The notes under the pieces were generated by a model, which made no database searches, was not told the origin of the DNA, and was given only the letters and a program-made list of their open reading frames with translations. A stretch of 17,209 bases of DNA from CAYHZL01 sp964361075 (lineage in GTDB: Bacteria; Bacteroidota; Ignavibacteria; UBA10030; UBA8401), in assembly GCA_964361075.1 (NCBI GenBank), contig CAYHZL010000064.1, positions 1 to 17,209 on the forward strand, given 5' to 3'. Below, one piece after another: positions 1-6,671 of the stretch. Each line of letters starts with the position of its first letter. The stretch's first letter is position 1. The position numbers and the translations under genes were made by a program.

Positions 1-17
1 AATTTTTGGAACTGCCC
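1..17. repeat. Right end of a truncated inverted-repeat element (same family as 2684-2848)
   Basis: The first 17 bases are identical to the right terminus of the element between thyA and folA (2832-2848), in the same orientation, so the window probably starts inside the last bases of another copy. The next bases are TTAA, a plausible 4-bp target site, but the left end lies outside the window and cannot be checked. Confidence 0.6.
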
Positions 18-66
18 TTAAGGATGAGGGATGAAGACCGACTAATTGTGATTCATCCTTCTTACT
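18..66. repeat. Inverted GGATGAA-type heptads downstream of ybjQ
   Basis: Two heptads (GGATGAG, GGATGAA) at about 20-33 face three heptads in the opposite orientation at 50-70, so a transcript leaving ybjQ could fold into a hairpin here. The same heptad family forms the long array after uvrC (16363-16519). The ybjQ stop codon itself lies within the first minus-strand heptad. The hairpin could serve as a 3' end structure, but there is no clean U-tract. Confidence 0.5.
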
Positions 67-396
67 TCATCCTTTCGCCACCACGCACGCTGTTCCATAA
101 GCCAATACTTCCGTAACGCCGCCCATAATTTCGGTGGCATCATATCGAAAACCAATGACAGCATTTGCGCCGAGTTTTTCTGCGTGAAGAAGCATTTGCT
201 CAAATGCATCGCTGCGAGTTTGTTCGCACAGATTAGAATAGAGTGTGATGTTACCGCCAAGGATCGTCTGCAATCCTGCGCCGATAGTGCCAAAAATTGA
301 ACGTGAGCGGACAATGATTCCGCGAACAATTCCGAAATTTTTTGTAATTTTGTATCCGTCTATTCCAAACGCAGTTGTAACAAGTGAATGATCCAT
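67..396 (-). CDS. YbjQ/UPF0145 family protein
   Basis: The 109-residue product matches the small YbjQ (UPF0145, 'heavy-metal-binding domain') family in length and pattern: an N-terminal strand segment with the G-I-V-R-G motif (residues 23-27), a central G-x-N-x-x-x-Y stretch, a helix rich in acidic residues (about 60-74), then A-N-A-V-I-G-F-R-Y-D and a C-terminal A-Y-G-T-A. Members form small oligomeric beta-rich domains; no biochemical role is firmly established, and the metal-binding name is a family label rather than something visible here. The start is supported by a strong Shine-Dalgarno (GGAGG at 401-405 on the minus strand), 4 nt before the ATG. The stop codon overlaps a GGATGAA heptad. 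No functional partner is adjacent; the next gene is divergent. Confidence 0.85.
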   Translation of the reverse strand: MDHSLVTTAFGIDGYKITKNFGIVRGIIVRSRSIFGTIGAGLQTILGGNITLYSNLCEQTRSDAFEQMLLHAEKLGANAVIGFRYDATEIMGGVTEVLAYGTACVVAKG

Positions 397-664
397 AAAT
401 CCTCCGACTTATTTTATTTGAATGGTGTATTGTAAGATGTGCATCGTAGTATTGCGTTGTATGAATTACTGTCCGATGGTATTGTGATATCGCCGTTGAA
501 GATGTTTGCTTCATTGTTCGAATGTGAAAAGATACGGTAATTTGTCGGAAAGGGCAACTCATTTGAACTCAAGATGAAGTGGATATTTTTTTACACGGAC
601 TGAGATTTCATTTTCTCTTATTTAGTTTTTGTGTTATATTTATTTTAGAAGATTCGAGACTTAT
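397..664. other. Intergenic space, no gene seen
   Basis: This stretch separates the divergent ybjQ and J-domain genes and should hold both promoters. It is AT-rich, especially 600-650. I see no convincing -35/-10 pair, no RNA gene and no plausible coding region; the open minus-strand frame crossing it (251-562) has no family signature. Confidence 0.5.
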
Positions 665-792
665 CAGGTTGTTGAAAAACCTTCTTTAAGACGTCATGCT
701 GAAATGTTTTTATTCAGCATCTATTGATTAGACCCCGAATAAGAACATTTCGGGGTGACGTGAGAGGAAAAAAATAGTTTTTCAACAACCTG
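665..792. mobile_element. MITE-like element with 16-bp perfect terminal inverted repeats
   Basis: The termini CAGGTTGTTGAAAAAC (665-680) and its exact complement (777-792) are flanked on both sides by TTAT (661-664 and 793-796), a non-palindromic 4-bp direct repeat that looks like a target-site duplication. At 128 bp it cannot encode a transposase. The interior is mainly the 69-nt two-hairpin module at 692-760. The element ends 21 nt before the start codon of the J-domain gene, so it now supplies part of that gene's upstream region. Confidence 0.75.
692..760. repeat. 69-nt two-hairpin module, copy 1
   Basis: The closing stem CGTCA (692-696) / TGACG (756-760) encloses hairpin 1 (ATGCTGAA 696-703, loop 704-712, TTCAGCAT 713-720), an 11-nt linker starting CTATT, and hairpin 2 (ACCCCGAA 732-739, loop TAAGAACAT, TTCGGGGT 749-756). 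Copy 2 at 9544-9612 has the same length, the same 8-9-8 geometry and near-identical loops, but different stems. Confidence 0.75.
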
Positions 793-817
793 TTATGCTA
801 TTCATTTCGAGTACACG

Positions 818-1798
818 ATGAATGATTTAATGAAAGTAAGAAATCTGGCGGACAAGTTGCTGGGGCAAAACAAATTTCACGAAGCGTACACGCTGTATGA
901 TGAATTATATGTCAGAATATGGGGAGTTATCAGTGAAGCGCAAATAGGTTTAACAAAATTTTCCCAAGGATTTTTAGCTCATAATTATTCCGCCGAATAT
1001 GATTTTCGTGCGCGATATACAGTTCCCGCAGCCAATACATTTTTTATTCGTTATTTTAAGTTGGATACAGAGCAGACGCTGAATGAGTTCATGTATATTA
1101 TGATAGGACATTTGCGTTCTCTTTTACAATGCAGGGAATTACTTCAAACAATTTCATCAGCGTTAATTTATCACGAGTTCTTACTTCTCTATACATTGGC
1201 ATCGGAGGAAAGTGAAGCGCGTTCAATCGTACCGCTTTTAAAAATTATGACACCGGTTGTTGATTCGAATAATTACCTCAAAAAACTATCTCCTAATTTT
1301 CCCGACTCAATTGTTCAAAGCCGTCTTATTGAACATGCTGAACTGTGTAAAGTTTCAGAATGGAATATGGTGAACGAAATTGCGGTGGAGTATATGATTG
1401 CGGCAAATGAATACACGAAGAAATCGCATTTGTATTCATCACTTCGGAAATGTGTTGTTGGAAGATCGAAAAAAAGCAGTCATAAGTATGAAAAATACGA
1501 ACGGTATGAAAAATACGAACGGTATGAACGGTATGAAGAAAAAACTTCTTCCGACGAAAAAATGTTTGATCATTCCGATGCTTCCGATATCCAAAAAATG
1601 CAATACTACGGATCAGTACTTGGACTTCACGGCAAAGTCTCAAAGGGACAGATTCGAAAAAAATATCTGGAACTTATTTCACAATACCATCCCGATAAAG
1701 TTTCACATCTCGGAAAAGAATTACACGTTGTTGCAGATTTAAAAACAAAAGAAATTAATATTGCCTATCAGTGGTTAAAAACAAAATATGATTTGTAA
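818..1798 (+). CDS. Protein with C-terminal J domain and YE[KR] repeat linker
   Basis: The last 65 or so residues (about 261-326) form a J domain: Y-Y-x-x-L-G-L opens helix I, the helix II face is basic (residues Q-I-R-K-K-Y), and the Hsp70-contacting HPD triad is at 291-293. J domains stimulate DnaK ATPase, so this is probably a DnaK co-chaperone or adaptor. It is not canonical DnaJ: there is no G/F region, no zinc finger and no C-terminal substrate domains, and the J domain is C-terminal. Residues 1-215 are predicted helical and not recognised. Between them is a charged linker (Y224 to about E240) of YEK/YER triplets encoded by near-perfect DNA repeats. No signal peptide or membrane segment is seen, so it is likely cytoplasmic. 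thyA starts 28 nt downstream and is probably co-transcribed. Confidence 0.8.
   Translation: MNDLMKVRNLADKLLGQNKFHEAYTLYDELYVRIWGVISEAQIGLTKFSQGFLAHNYSAEYDFRARYTVPAANTFFIRYFKLDTEQTLNEFMYIMIGHLRSLLQCRELLQTISSALIYHEFLLLYTLASEESEARSIVPLLKIMTPVVDSNNYLKKLSPNFPDSIVQSRLIEHAELCKVSEWNMVNEIAVEYMIAANEYTKKSHLYSSLRKCVVGRSKKSSHKYEKYERYEKYERYERYEEKTSSDEKMFDHSDASDIQKMQYYGSVLGLHGKVSKGQIRKKYLELISQYHPDKVSHLGKELHVVADLKTKEINIAYQWLKTKYDL
1487..1540 (+). repeat. Tandem coding repeat (9/18-bp period) in the J-domain gene
   Basis: The 18-mer TATGAAAAATACGAACGG occurs at 1487-1504 and again, identical, at 1505-1522. It is followed by the half-unit TATGAACGG (1523-1531) and a decayed unit. It encodes tyrosine-glutamate-basic triplets. 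Because the units are exact, copy number may vary between strains without changing the reading frame. Confidence 0.85.
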
Positions 1799-1826
1799 AG
1801 ACATTTTTTGTTAAAGGAAAAAAACT

Positions 1827-2639
1827 ATGCAAGAATATCTCGATCTCGTTGATCGTGTATTAGCGAAAGGGATTCGAAAACATAATCGCACAGGTGTTGA
1901 TACTATTTCAACATTTGCGGAACATTATACAATTGATTTGAGCGACGGCTATCCGTTAGTTACAACGAAGAAAGTAAATTTCAAATCGTTGTTGTTTGAA
2001 GTGCTGTGGTATCTTTCAGGTGAAGATCATATTCGCAATTTGCGCACGAAAACAAAAATCTGGGATGCGTGGGCTGATGAAAACGGAGATTTGGAAACTG
2101 CGTACGGAAGATATTGGCGACGCTTTCCTTCTGCACAAATAAATAAAACAACGGGGCAGTACGAAGTGAAAGAGATCGATCAAATTGCGGAAGTGATAAC
2201 AATGTTGAAGACTCAACCGAACTCTCGTCGTATGGTCGTAAGTGCGTGGGAGCCGGGCAATGCATTGTTCAGCAAGTTGCCGCCGTGTCATTACACGTTT
2301 GCATTCAACGTGCAGGGAAATAAATTGTGCTGCCATCTCACGCAGCGCTCCGGCGATATTGCGCTCGGCATTCCGTTCAACATCGGTGCGTATTCCATGC
2401 TCACACAAATTATTGCACAGGAAACCGGATTTGAACTGGGCTATTTCAGTCATACAATAATTGATGCACACATTTATGTGAATCACATTGATGGATTGAA
2501 AGAACAATTGACACGTACGCCGAAACCTCGTCCGCAGCTTCTCATCGCAAAAAAACCGATGAATGAATTACAGTTCGAAGATTTTCAATTGCTGAATTAC
2601 GTGTGTGATGACGCAATAAAATTTGAGGTTGCTGTGTAG
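1827..2639 (+). CDS. thyA: Thymidylate synthase
   Basis: ThyA methylates dUMP to dTMP using 5,10-methylene-tetrahydrofolate, leaving dihydrofolate. The 270-residue protein is close to the 264 of E. coli ThyA. Visible family features: R-T-G-V/D-T near the N-terminus, the phosphate-binding pair R134-R135 (S-R-R-M), the nucleophile C154 in L-P-P-C-H, the Q-R-S-G-D block that contacts dUMP, G-I-P-F-N-I with the conserved Asn, and D-A-H-I-Y-x-N-H. The C-terminus ends A-V, resembling the usual A-x-V/I tail that closes the active site. The start has AAAGGA at 1814-1819. folA, which regenerates tetrahydrofolate, follows on the same strand, separated by an inverted-repeat element. All catalytic residues are intact. 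Confidence 0.97.
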   Translation: MQEYLDLVDRVLAKGIRKHNRTGVDTISTFAEHYTIDLSDGYPLVTTKKVNFKSLLFEVLWYLSGEDHIRNLRTKTKIWDAWADENGDLETAYGRYWRRFPSAQINKTTGQYEVKEIDQIAEVITMLKTQPNSRRMVVSAWEPGNALFSKLPPCHYTFAFNVQGNKLCCHLTQRSGDIALGIPFNIGAYSMLTQIIAQETGFELGYFSHTIIDAHIYVNHIDGLKEQLTRTPKPRPQLLIAKKPMNELQFEDFQLLNYVCDDAIKFEVAV

Positions 2640-2683
2640 GGAAAATAAAAACTACAACAGGTTTTTTCACTTCTTGTTCATTA

Positions 2684-2848
2684 GGGTAGTTCTAAAAATT
2701 CAAAAAAAGAAATTTCACCACAAAGTCGCTAAGACGCAAAGTATTTATTATCATTTGTTTATATTTTTTTTCTTTGCGCCGGAGTTTATCCCGCGTTCTT
2801 TGGCGGGATGTCTTAGTGGCGAAAAAAACTTAATTTTTGGAACTGCCC
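2684..2848. mobile_element. MITE-like element between thyA and folA
   Basis: Termini GGGTAGTTCTAAAAATT (2684-2700) and its complement at 2832-2848 match at 15 of 17 positions. Both flanks are ATTA (2680-2683 and 2849-2852), a 4-bp direct duplication. Inside, TCGCTAAGACGCAAAG on the left arm pairs with CTTTGCG...TCTTAGTGGCGA on the right arm, but the right arm is split by about 33 nt that carry their own hairpin (ATCCCGC/GCGGGAT, about 2789-2810). No coding capacity. The element sits inside what should be a thyA-folA operon and ends 16 nt before the folA start. Confidence 0.75.
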
Positions 2849-2868
2849 ATTACTTCAAACATGTACAT

Positions 2869-3357
2869 ATGAAATTAATAATTATCGTCGCTCATGATAA
2901 AGAACGTGCCATTGGTAAAGGTGGAACGTTGCCGTGGCATATCTCTGAAGATTTAAAACGCTTCAAGCAACTTACGACAGGGCATACAATTCTGATGGGA
3001 AGAAAAACTTTTGAATCTCTCGGAAGACCGCTGCCGAACAGAAGAAATGTTGTTGTTACTTCTTCAACTGATCGGGAAAAATTTCCCGAGGGCGTTGAAG
3101 TGTATTCGACTATTGATAGTGCGCTTGATGCACTTCACAATGAAGAAAAAGTTTTTGTCATCGGCGGCGGTTTAATGTATGCACAATTGATAAGCCGTGC
3201 CGATGAGTTGTTGGTTACACTTGTTGATCAACACGTGGAACGCGCTGACACATTTTTCCCTCCGTACGAACATTTGCTTGGAACTATATTTCATTTGGTG
3301 AACGAAGAGAAACGGGAAGGATATTCGTTTCTGGATTACATGAAGAAAAATACGTGA
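2869..3357 (+). CDS. folA: Dihydrofolate reductase
   Basis: FolA reduces dihydrofolate to tetrahydrofolate with NADPH, completing the cycle that ThyA drives. The 162-residue protein (E. coli: 159) opens with the first strand I-I-I-V-A, then A-I-G-K-G-G-T-L-P-W with the substrate-site acid D28 in the helix after it. The NADPH-binding region is G-R-K-T-F-E-S-L-G-R-P-L-P, and the paired glycines V-I-G-G-G follow the fifth strand. The frame is open back to 2623, but the extra 82 residues are translated from the inverted-repeat element and match no DHFR, so the ATG at 2869 is chosen. No clear Shine-Dalgarno is present. The gene ends 1 nt before the flanking duplication of the next element. Confidence 0.95.
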   Translation: MKLIIIVAHDKERAIGKGGTLPWHISEDLKRFKQLTTGHTILMGRKTFESLGRPLPNRRNVVVTSSTDREKFPEGVEVYSTIDSALDALHNEEKVFVIGGGLMYAQLISRADELLVTLVDQHVERADTFFPPYEHLLGTIFHLVNEEKREGYSFLDYMKKNT

Positions 3358-3366
3358 CATATTTTC

Positions 3367-3545
3367 GTAACTACTCAGAGCAATTCAGATTTCAAATGAT
3401 TTTCTATATTCACATTGAACATACACCACAGATGACACGGAAACATTCGCCGCGGCGAATCACGGAATAAATTATTTAACTTCTCTGTGTGAATTCGTGT
3501 TTTTTCTGTGCAATCTGTGGCTTATCTTTTAGGATGAGTAGTTAC
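3367..3545. mobile_element. IS66-like non-autonomous element (GTAACTACTCA termini, 8-bp duplication)
   Basis: Termini are GTAACTACTCA (3367-3377) and TGAGTAGTTAC (3535-3545). Both flanks are ATATTTTC (3359-3366 and 3546-3553), an 8-bp direct duplication. IS66-family elements are known for GTAA ends and 8-bp duplications, so this is probably a transposase-less derivative of that family. Inside, CCACAGAT (3426-3433) pairs with ATCTGTGG (3513-3520) in a longer imperfect stem, and a 14-bp palindrome (TTCGCCGCGGCGAA, 3446-3459) looks inserted. The element fills the gap between the convergent folA and outer-membrane protein genes. Confidence 0.75.
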
Positions 3546-3557
3546 ATATTTTCTTCC

Positions 3558-4244
3558 TTAAAACGCCGAACCTAAATTCAACGTTATAAAAAATCCACCG
3601 AAATCTTTTTTCTTGCTGATACTGCCATTTGCATTTTGTATGCTCTCGATCCCGCTTGCAAACGGAACGAAATAATACCGAATATTCACACCTGATAAAC
3701 TGCCTTTATCATTTCCAAAAAATGCACCAAGTCCGATATATCCACCGGCAGTATAATGCGGCTGCCCATAACTAAGGCTGTTAAAAAATTCTTTGTTATA
3801 TGGCGATGCAAAGACCATTGTTGGACCAAAACCTGCATTGATGTATGGACGAAAGTTATCAATAATATCTTCAGAAAAAATTCTATACTGAACGCCAAAC
3901 AACAACGGCATCAGGAGAAAACGTTTTATTTTTCCCGGTGAAAAAGTTTGTCCGTACCAATCAACGTACTCAACCTCGTTGTCATCTTTCGAATCTGAAA
4001 TTGCAAATGTTACAGTGCCGTACAATTCTTTTGTAAATTCGCGGCGATAAAATCCGCCGAGTCCGAATCCGTTTCCGGAAAGAAGAATATCAACGCCCCA
4101 CGCATCCAACAAGTTGGATTGTTTTGGTGCAAAAATTTCTGGATTGGGAGAAGTGAAAATAATTGTCGAATCGGATTGCTGCGCAAGCACACATGAAGAT
4201 GCGAGCATGATCAGCGAAATAAAAAGTAGGATTGTATTTTTCAT
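3558..4244 (-). CDS. Outer-membrane beta-barrel protein, function unknown
   Basis: The 228-residue product begins with a signal peptide (K2, hydrophobic residues 4-20, likely cut after A21 before QQ). A lipoprotein reading around C18 is possible but the lipobox is poor. The rest is alternating hydrophobic/aromatic strands separated by Gly/Asn/Asp turns, for example G-F-G-L-G-G-F-Y-R-R and Y-T-A-G-G-Y-I-G-L-G-A-F-F-G. It ends in L-N-L-G-S-A-F with a terminal phenylalanine, as in porin-like proteins handled by BamA. This supports an 8- to 10-strand barrel in the outer membrane, but I cannot name a substrate. The start has GAGGT just upstream. It lies 25 nt after the rlmI-like gene on the same strand and is probably co-transcribed, without an obvious functional link. 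Confidence 0.75.
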   Translation of the reverse strand: MKNTILLFISLIMLASSCVLAQQSDSTIIFTSPNPEIFAPKQSNLLDAWGVDILLSGNGFGLGGFYRREFTKELYGTVTFAISDSKDDNEVEYVDWYGQTFSPGKIKRFLLMPLLFGVQYRIFSEDIIDNFRPYINAGFGPTMVFASPYNKEFFNSLSYGQPHYTAGGYIGLGAFFGNDKGSLSGVNIRYYFVPFASGIESIQNANGSISKKKDFGGFFITLNLGSAF

Positions 4245-4269
4245 AGTTACCTCAACAGTACTCTTGCAG

Positions 4270-5454
4270 TTACTCTACATTGAATAACGCAAATTTTAAA
4301 TATTTCGTTTCCGGCATTGCGGGAAGAGTCGGATGGTCGGACGCGGCTCCGGCAAAATGCAATAATTGAATTTTTCTTCCTGCTTTGACAGCAGAATCTC
4401 TCACAATGTTTAAGAATGTTTCGTCATCAATGTGATGCGAACACGATGCTGTTGCCAGCGTTCCGCCTTCTGCTATAAGTTTCAAACCGTTGGTATTAAT
4501 TTCGCGGTATCCTTTTATTGCCTGCTGAATATTTTTTTTACTTTTGGTGAATGAAGGCGGATCGAGCACGATAACATTGTATTTTTTATTTTCTTCAACG
4601 GCTTGTTTTAAAATCTCAAAAACATCGCCTGTGCGAAAGGAAATATTATTCAAACCATTAAGCTGTGCGTTGGCGCGTGCTTTGCTGATTGCTGGTTCAG
4701 AAATATCAACCGATTCAACCGATGCTGCACCAAAAAATGCCGCATGAATTCCAAATCCTCCTTCATTGCAAAAACAATCGAGCACTGTTTGGTTGTGCAC
4801 GAATAGTTTCAACGCTGCACGGTTTTCCCGCTGATCCAAAAAGAAACCGGTCTTCTGTCCTTCCAGAATATCTATTTGAAATTTGATTCCGTTGAAATCA
4901 ATAACTGTCGGTTCAATAGTTCCGCGAAGGATATTTTTTCGCACAGGAAGATTTTCTAACTGGCGTGATGGTGATTCGTTCCGTTCAATAATTCCGCGCG
5001 GCGAAAAAATTTGTTCGAGTGCATCGCAAATGGAATTCAAATGTATATCCATTCCTGCAGAAAAAGTTTGCACGGAAAGAAAATCGTTGAACTTATCAAT
5101 AATAAGTCCGGGAAGAAAATCACTTTCGCCATGCACAACGCGAAATGTTGTGCTTGTCGGATACAGTTTCATTCGCAACGCCAGTGCAGTGCGAATTCGC
5201 TTTTCGAAAAATGCAGTAGTAATTTCTTCTACAACCGGTGAAAGAAACCGAACGGCAATGAGCGAATTGGGATTGTAGAAACCGCAGCCAAGAAATTTTC
5301 CATCACAGCGACGGATTTCAACTACATCGCCGCTTTGCAAAGCATTGCTCGCAGCAAGAATTTCGTTGCTGAAAATCCATTGATGTCCGGAAAGAATTCT
5401 ACGCTCTTCATTTTTTCGAAGAGTAATAAAGTGTACTGTTTTTTCTGTCATCAT
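4270..5454 (-). CDS. rlmI: RlmI-like class I SAM-dependent rRNA (cytosine-C5) methyltransferase
   Basis: The 394-residue protein matches the RlmI family (E. coli RlmI, 396 residues), which makes 5-methylcytosine in 23S rRNA (C1962 in E. coli). The order is an N-terminal PUA domain (about 5-80, with G-H-Q-W-I-F-S-N-E), a central domain with the family signature G-F-F-L-D-Q-R-E-N-R (about 203-212), then a Rossmann methyltransferase fold. That fold has SAM motif I L-D-C-F-C-N-E-G-G-F (about 223-232), motif IV L-D-P-P-S-F (about 296-301) and A-S-C-S-H-H with the presumed catalytic C338. Two ATGs are adjacent (5454 and 5451) and the choice is uncertain. It is divergent from era across 115 bp. The symbol is by family; the exact target base is not proven. 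Confidence 0.85.
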   Translation of the reverse strand: MMTEKTVHFITLRKNEERRILSGHQWIFSNEILAASNALQSGDVVEIRRCDGKFLGCGFYNPNSLIAVRFLSPVVEEITTAFFEKRIRTALALRMKLYPTSTTFRVVHGESDFLPGLIIDKFNDFLSVQTFSAGMDIHLNSICDALEQIFSPRGIIERNESPSRQLENLPVRKNILRGTIEPTVIDFNGIKFQIDILEGQKTGFFLDQRENRAALKLFVHNQTVLDCFCNEGGFGIHAAFFGAASVESVDISEPAISKARANAQLNGLNNISFRTGDVFEILKQAVEENKKYNVIVLDPPSFTKSKKNIQQAIKGYREINTNGLKLIAEGGTLATASCSHHIDDETFLNIVRDSAVKAGRKIQLLHFAGAASDHPTLPAMPETKYLKFALFNVE

Positions 5455-5569
5455 GTTCTCTCATTCAAAATACATAAATTTGTTGTGGCGAGCAAAGTGA
5501 AGTGATCGTGTTGCGCGTTGGCTTTCTCTTTTGAGAAGTCTCAAAATTTCGGTACATTATACACAACTT
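5455..5569. promoter_or_regulatory. Divergent intergenic region rlmI / era
   Basis: These 115 bp separate two divergently transcribed genes, so both promoters must lie here or overlap the gene starts. I see no clear consensus hexamers. No Shine-Dalgarno precedes the era start. There is no element insertion in this gap. Confidence 0.45.
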
Positions 5570-6478
5570 ATGGAGAAGACTACGGAAGCATATCTAGCAG
5601 GATACGTGGCATTGGTTGGTGAACCGAATGTCGGCAAATCAACATTACTGAATGCAATATTGAAACAAAAAATTTCAATTGTTACAAACAAACCGCAGAC
5701 AACCCGTCATAAAATTTTGGGCATACACAGCAGCGACAAGTGCCAAATTATTTTTCTCGACACACCGGGCATTATCAAACCGAAATATCTTTTGCATGAA
5801 GCGATGATGCAGTTTGCATCGTCCGCGTTGAACGATGCCGATCTTGTGTTGTTTCTTGTGGATGCAGAACAAATACGGAACGGCGCGTACCACAACGATA
5901 ATGAAGCAGTTCATAAAATTCAATCAACGAAGAAAAAAACATTTCTTGTCATCAATAAAATTGATACGGTGGAAAAAGCGCATGTGCTGCCAATGATTGA
6001 ATCGCTGCAAAAAATATTTCCGTTTGATGAAATATTTCCCATTTCGGCGTTGAAAGATTTCGGTGTGAAAGAGTTGGTTGCATCTATCGTGAAGGTGTTG
6101 CCTGAACACGCGCCGTATTATCCGCCGGATATTGTCAGTGCAGCGCCGGAAAAATTTTTTGTCAGCGAAATAATCCGCGAACAAATATTTGAACGCTACG
6201 CGCAGGAAATTCCGTATTCTGTTACTGTTGATATTATTGAGTTCAAGGAACGGAGTGCGAGCAAACATTTTATCAGTGCGGAAATTTATGTAGAGCGCCA
6301 ATCGCAAAAAGGAATTTTGATTGGCAAGGAAGGGAAGGCGTTAAAAGCGCTCGGCGGCGCCGCACGAAAAGGCATTGAACAATTTCTCGGTCACTCAGTC
6401 TTTTTGGAGCTGCACGTGAAAGTGCGCGAACAATGGCGCGAACAAGAACAATGGCTGAAACGACTTGGATACAATTAA
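5570..6478 (+). CDS. era: GTPase Era
   Basis: Era is an essential GTPase that binds 16S rRNA near its 3' end and helps mature the 30S subunit. From the ATG at 5570 the product has 302 residues (E. coli Era: 301). GTPase motifs: P-loop G17-E-P-N-V-G-K-S24, D64-T-P-G (G3), N129-K-I-D132 (G4) and S-A-L-K (G5). The C-terminal KH domain carries the RNA-binding loop G-K-E-G (252-255) followed by the basic helix A-L-G-G-A-A-R-K. A TTG at 5531 in frame would add 13 residues that resemble no Era N-terminus, so the ATG is preferred, though it has no Shine-Dalgarno. The TAA stop is also the first word of a tandem array that follows. Confidence 0.96.
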   Translation: MEKTTEAYLAGYVALVGEPNVGKSTLLNAILKQKISIVTNKPQTTRHKILGIHSSDKCQIIFLDTPGIIKPKYLLHEAMMQFASSALNDADLVLFLVDAEQIRNGAYHNDNEAVHKIQSTKKKTFLVINKIDTVEKAHVLPMIESLQKIFPFDEIFPISALKDFGVKELVASIVKVLPEHAPYYPPDIVSAAPEKFFVSEIIREQIFERYAQEIPYSVTVDIIEFKERSASKHFISAEIYVERQSQKGILIGKEGKALKALGGAARKGIEQFLGHSVFLELHVKVREQWREQEQWLKRLGYN

Positions 6479-6614
6479 CAGTAATCAGTGAACAGTAATC
6501 AGTGAACAGTAATCAGTGAACAGTAATCAGTGAACAGTAACCAGTGAATGCCGAAGGCATCCCTTCGGGACAATTATCAGTGAACAGTAATCAGTAATCA
6601 GTGAACAGTAATCA
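6476..6614. repeat. Tandem array of a 14-bp unit, starting at the era stop codon
   Basis: The unit AACAGTAATCAGTG (two related heptads) is repeated at least four times almost perfectly from the era stop codon, then partly broken. A 23-bp insert at 6548-6570 interrupts it with two small hairpins sharing a base, ATGCC-GAA-GGCAT and TCCC-TTC-GGGA, after which the array resumes. There is no spacer diversity, so this is not CRISPR. The array supplies TAA and TGA stops in more than one frame. Confidence 0.85.
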
Positions 6615-6671
6615 ATTGAACACTGTTGCAGAATACGTTTCACTTTTTATTTACTCAACTACTCAACTACT

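Noticed and set aside
2623..2868. 82-residue N-terminal extension of folA
   Set aside because: It is translated from the inverted-repeat element and overlaps the thyA end; a normal-length DHFR begins at 2869.
4883..5278. 131-codon plus-strand frame antisense to the rRNA methyltransferase gene
   Set aside because: The opposite strand encodes conserved RlmI motifs throughout; this frame has no recognisable content.
5531..5569. TTG start giving a 315-residue Era
   Set aside because: The ATG at 5570 gives the usual Era length and the added 13 residues have no family match. It cannot be fully excluded because neither start has a Shine-Dalgarno.
6476..6614. CRISPR array
   Set aside because: Units are directly adjacent 14-mers with no spacers of unique sequence, and there are no cas genes.
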